Part shown: positions 5,465 through 5,656 of the stretch, in pieces | How the letters are laid out: every line of letters begins with the position of its first letter | Position numbering within the stretch: position 1 is the stretch's first letter | Origin: Treponema sp. | GTDB lineage: Bacteria > Spirochaetota > Spirochaetia > Treponematales > Breznakiellaceae | Reading direction: 5' to 3' | NCBI GenBank assembly: GCA_031279925.1 | Contig: JAITHQ010000103.1 | Location: 1 to 5,656 of the forward strand | DNA: 5,656 nt | Position numbers and translations under genes: made by a program | Notes under the pieces: model-generated | Seen by the model: the letters and a program-made list of their open reading frames with translations, nothing else | Told to the model about the DNA's origin: nothing | Database searches by the model: none

Positions 5465-5562
5465 TTAAATGGAGAAATGAAAATTGAGAGAGGAAAAATC
5501 CACGGATTTTCACGGATTAGAAGGGTTTTGGTACCGAAAATCCGTGTTAATCCGTGTAATCC
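5454..5562. repeat. Family B repeat, truncated inverted copy
   Basis: This is 106/109 identical to the reverse complement of 1797-1905, starting with the terminal repeat GGAAGCGCTGATTAAAT and ending abruptly after AATCC. The other 40 bp, including the second terminal repeat, are missing. It is preceded by TTAA, against TTAG for the complete copy. The TGA in its terminal repeat (5462-5464) is the stop codon of the upstream gene. Confidence 0.9.
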
Positions 5563-5572
5563 TATGTTTTTT
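5511..5572 (+). terminator. Possible terminator formed by the family B copy
   Basis: CACGGATTA (5511-5519) pairs perfectly with TAATCCGTG (5548-5556), and GGATT (5504-5508) can extend the stem with AATCC (5558-5562). A T6 run follows at 5567-5572. This would suit an end to transcription of the PEGA/FGE gene, using the repeat itself as the hairpin. The 28-nt loop is large for a classical intrinsic terminator. Confidence 0.3.
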
Positions 5573-5577
5573 GTCAA

Positions 5578-5611
5578 GGGAAAAGATGATTTTTTATAAA
5601 AATCTTTTCCC
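5578..5611. terminator. Strong hairpin, possible bidirectional terminator
   Basis: GGGAAAAGAT (5578-5587) and ATCTTTTCCC (5602-5611) form a perfect 10-bp stem around an AT-only centre after the first G, and T and A runs in the centre may extend the pairing. It lies past the PEGA/FGE gene and may separate convergent transcription units. There is no T-run directly after either arm, so termination is only suggested. Confidence 0.35.
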
Positions 5612-5656
5612 AGACAGCTCCCGGCCCGCTATGCGCTTAATGCCAGCCCGGCCAGT
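5594..5656 (-). CDS. Possible 3' end of a convergent gene (partial)
   Basis: One minus-strand frame is open from the window edge to a TAA at 5594-5596 and reads AGIKRIAGRELSGKRFL at its end. The other two minus-strand frames stop sooner. Twenty codons are too few to identify a product, and the frame crosses the hairpin. It is listed because the region is otherwise unexplained and a convergent gene would fit; it may equally be noncoding. Confidence 0.25.
   Translation of the reverse strand, partial: TGRAGIKRIAGRELSGKRFL

Noticed and set aside
5572..5577. Minus-strand TTGACA as a promoter
   Set aside because: No acceptable -10 hexamer is found 16-18 nt downstream, and it would fire into the truncated repeat and antisense to the PEGA/FGE gene.
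5631..5656. Plus-strand ATG as the start of a new gene
   Set aside because: It has no ribosome binding site or promoter, and only eight codons are visible.

Overview
The window looks like a piece of a moderately GC-rich spirochaete chromosome, most likely a Treponema relative of the termite-gut or rumen type. The evidence is indirect: a spirochaete-style lipoprotein signal, a long G-tract inside a lipoprotein gene, a LepB with an enlarged periplasmic domain, and a membrane-anchored PEGA plus sulfatase-modifying-factor-like protein. No rRNA or other strong taxonomic marker is present, so this is inference.

Layout from left to right. (1) Positions 1-243, minus strand: the 5' part of a lipoprotein gene whose frame is broken at a run of 16 G (C at 64-79). 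The frame that stays open to the window edge is offset by one base, so the gene reads as phase-OFF in this sequence. It has a good promoter (312-340), an 8-bp inverted repeat in its leader and a good ribosome binding site. (2) 395-1603, minus: hemW, a radical-SAM heme chaperone. (3) 1604-2036: about 430 bp without genes, filled by an alternating array of two short repeat families. Family A has two 125-bp copies; family B has one 149-bp copy between them. (4) 2037-2765 and 2787-3791, minus: two tandem type I signal peptidase genes, probably one operon. The upstream one (lepB) has an intact Ser/Lys dyad. The downstream one has Ala where the nucleophilic Ser should be. (5) 3822-3851: a near-ideal sigma-70 promoter facing right, with its -35 overlapping a weaker divergent promoter for lepB. 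(6) 3857-5464, plus: a membrane-anchored protein with a PEGA domain and a C-terminal FGE/SUMF1-like domain, probably translated from a leaderless mRNA. Its stop codon lies inside a second, truncated copy of repeat family B (5454-5562). (7) 5563-5656: a strong hairpin and possibly the 3' end of a convergent gene.

The intact genes belong to basic cell-envelope and cofactor work: secretion (signal peptidases), heme delivery (HemW) and an envelope protein of unknown task. There is no sign of a defence island or large mobile element. The most unusual content is the slippage-prone lipoprotein gene, the probable pseudo-peptidase, the leaderless promoter arrangement, and the structured repeats sitting exactly at gene boundaries (hemW start, signal peptidase stop, PEGA/FGE stop).
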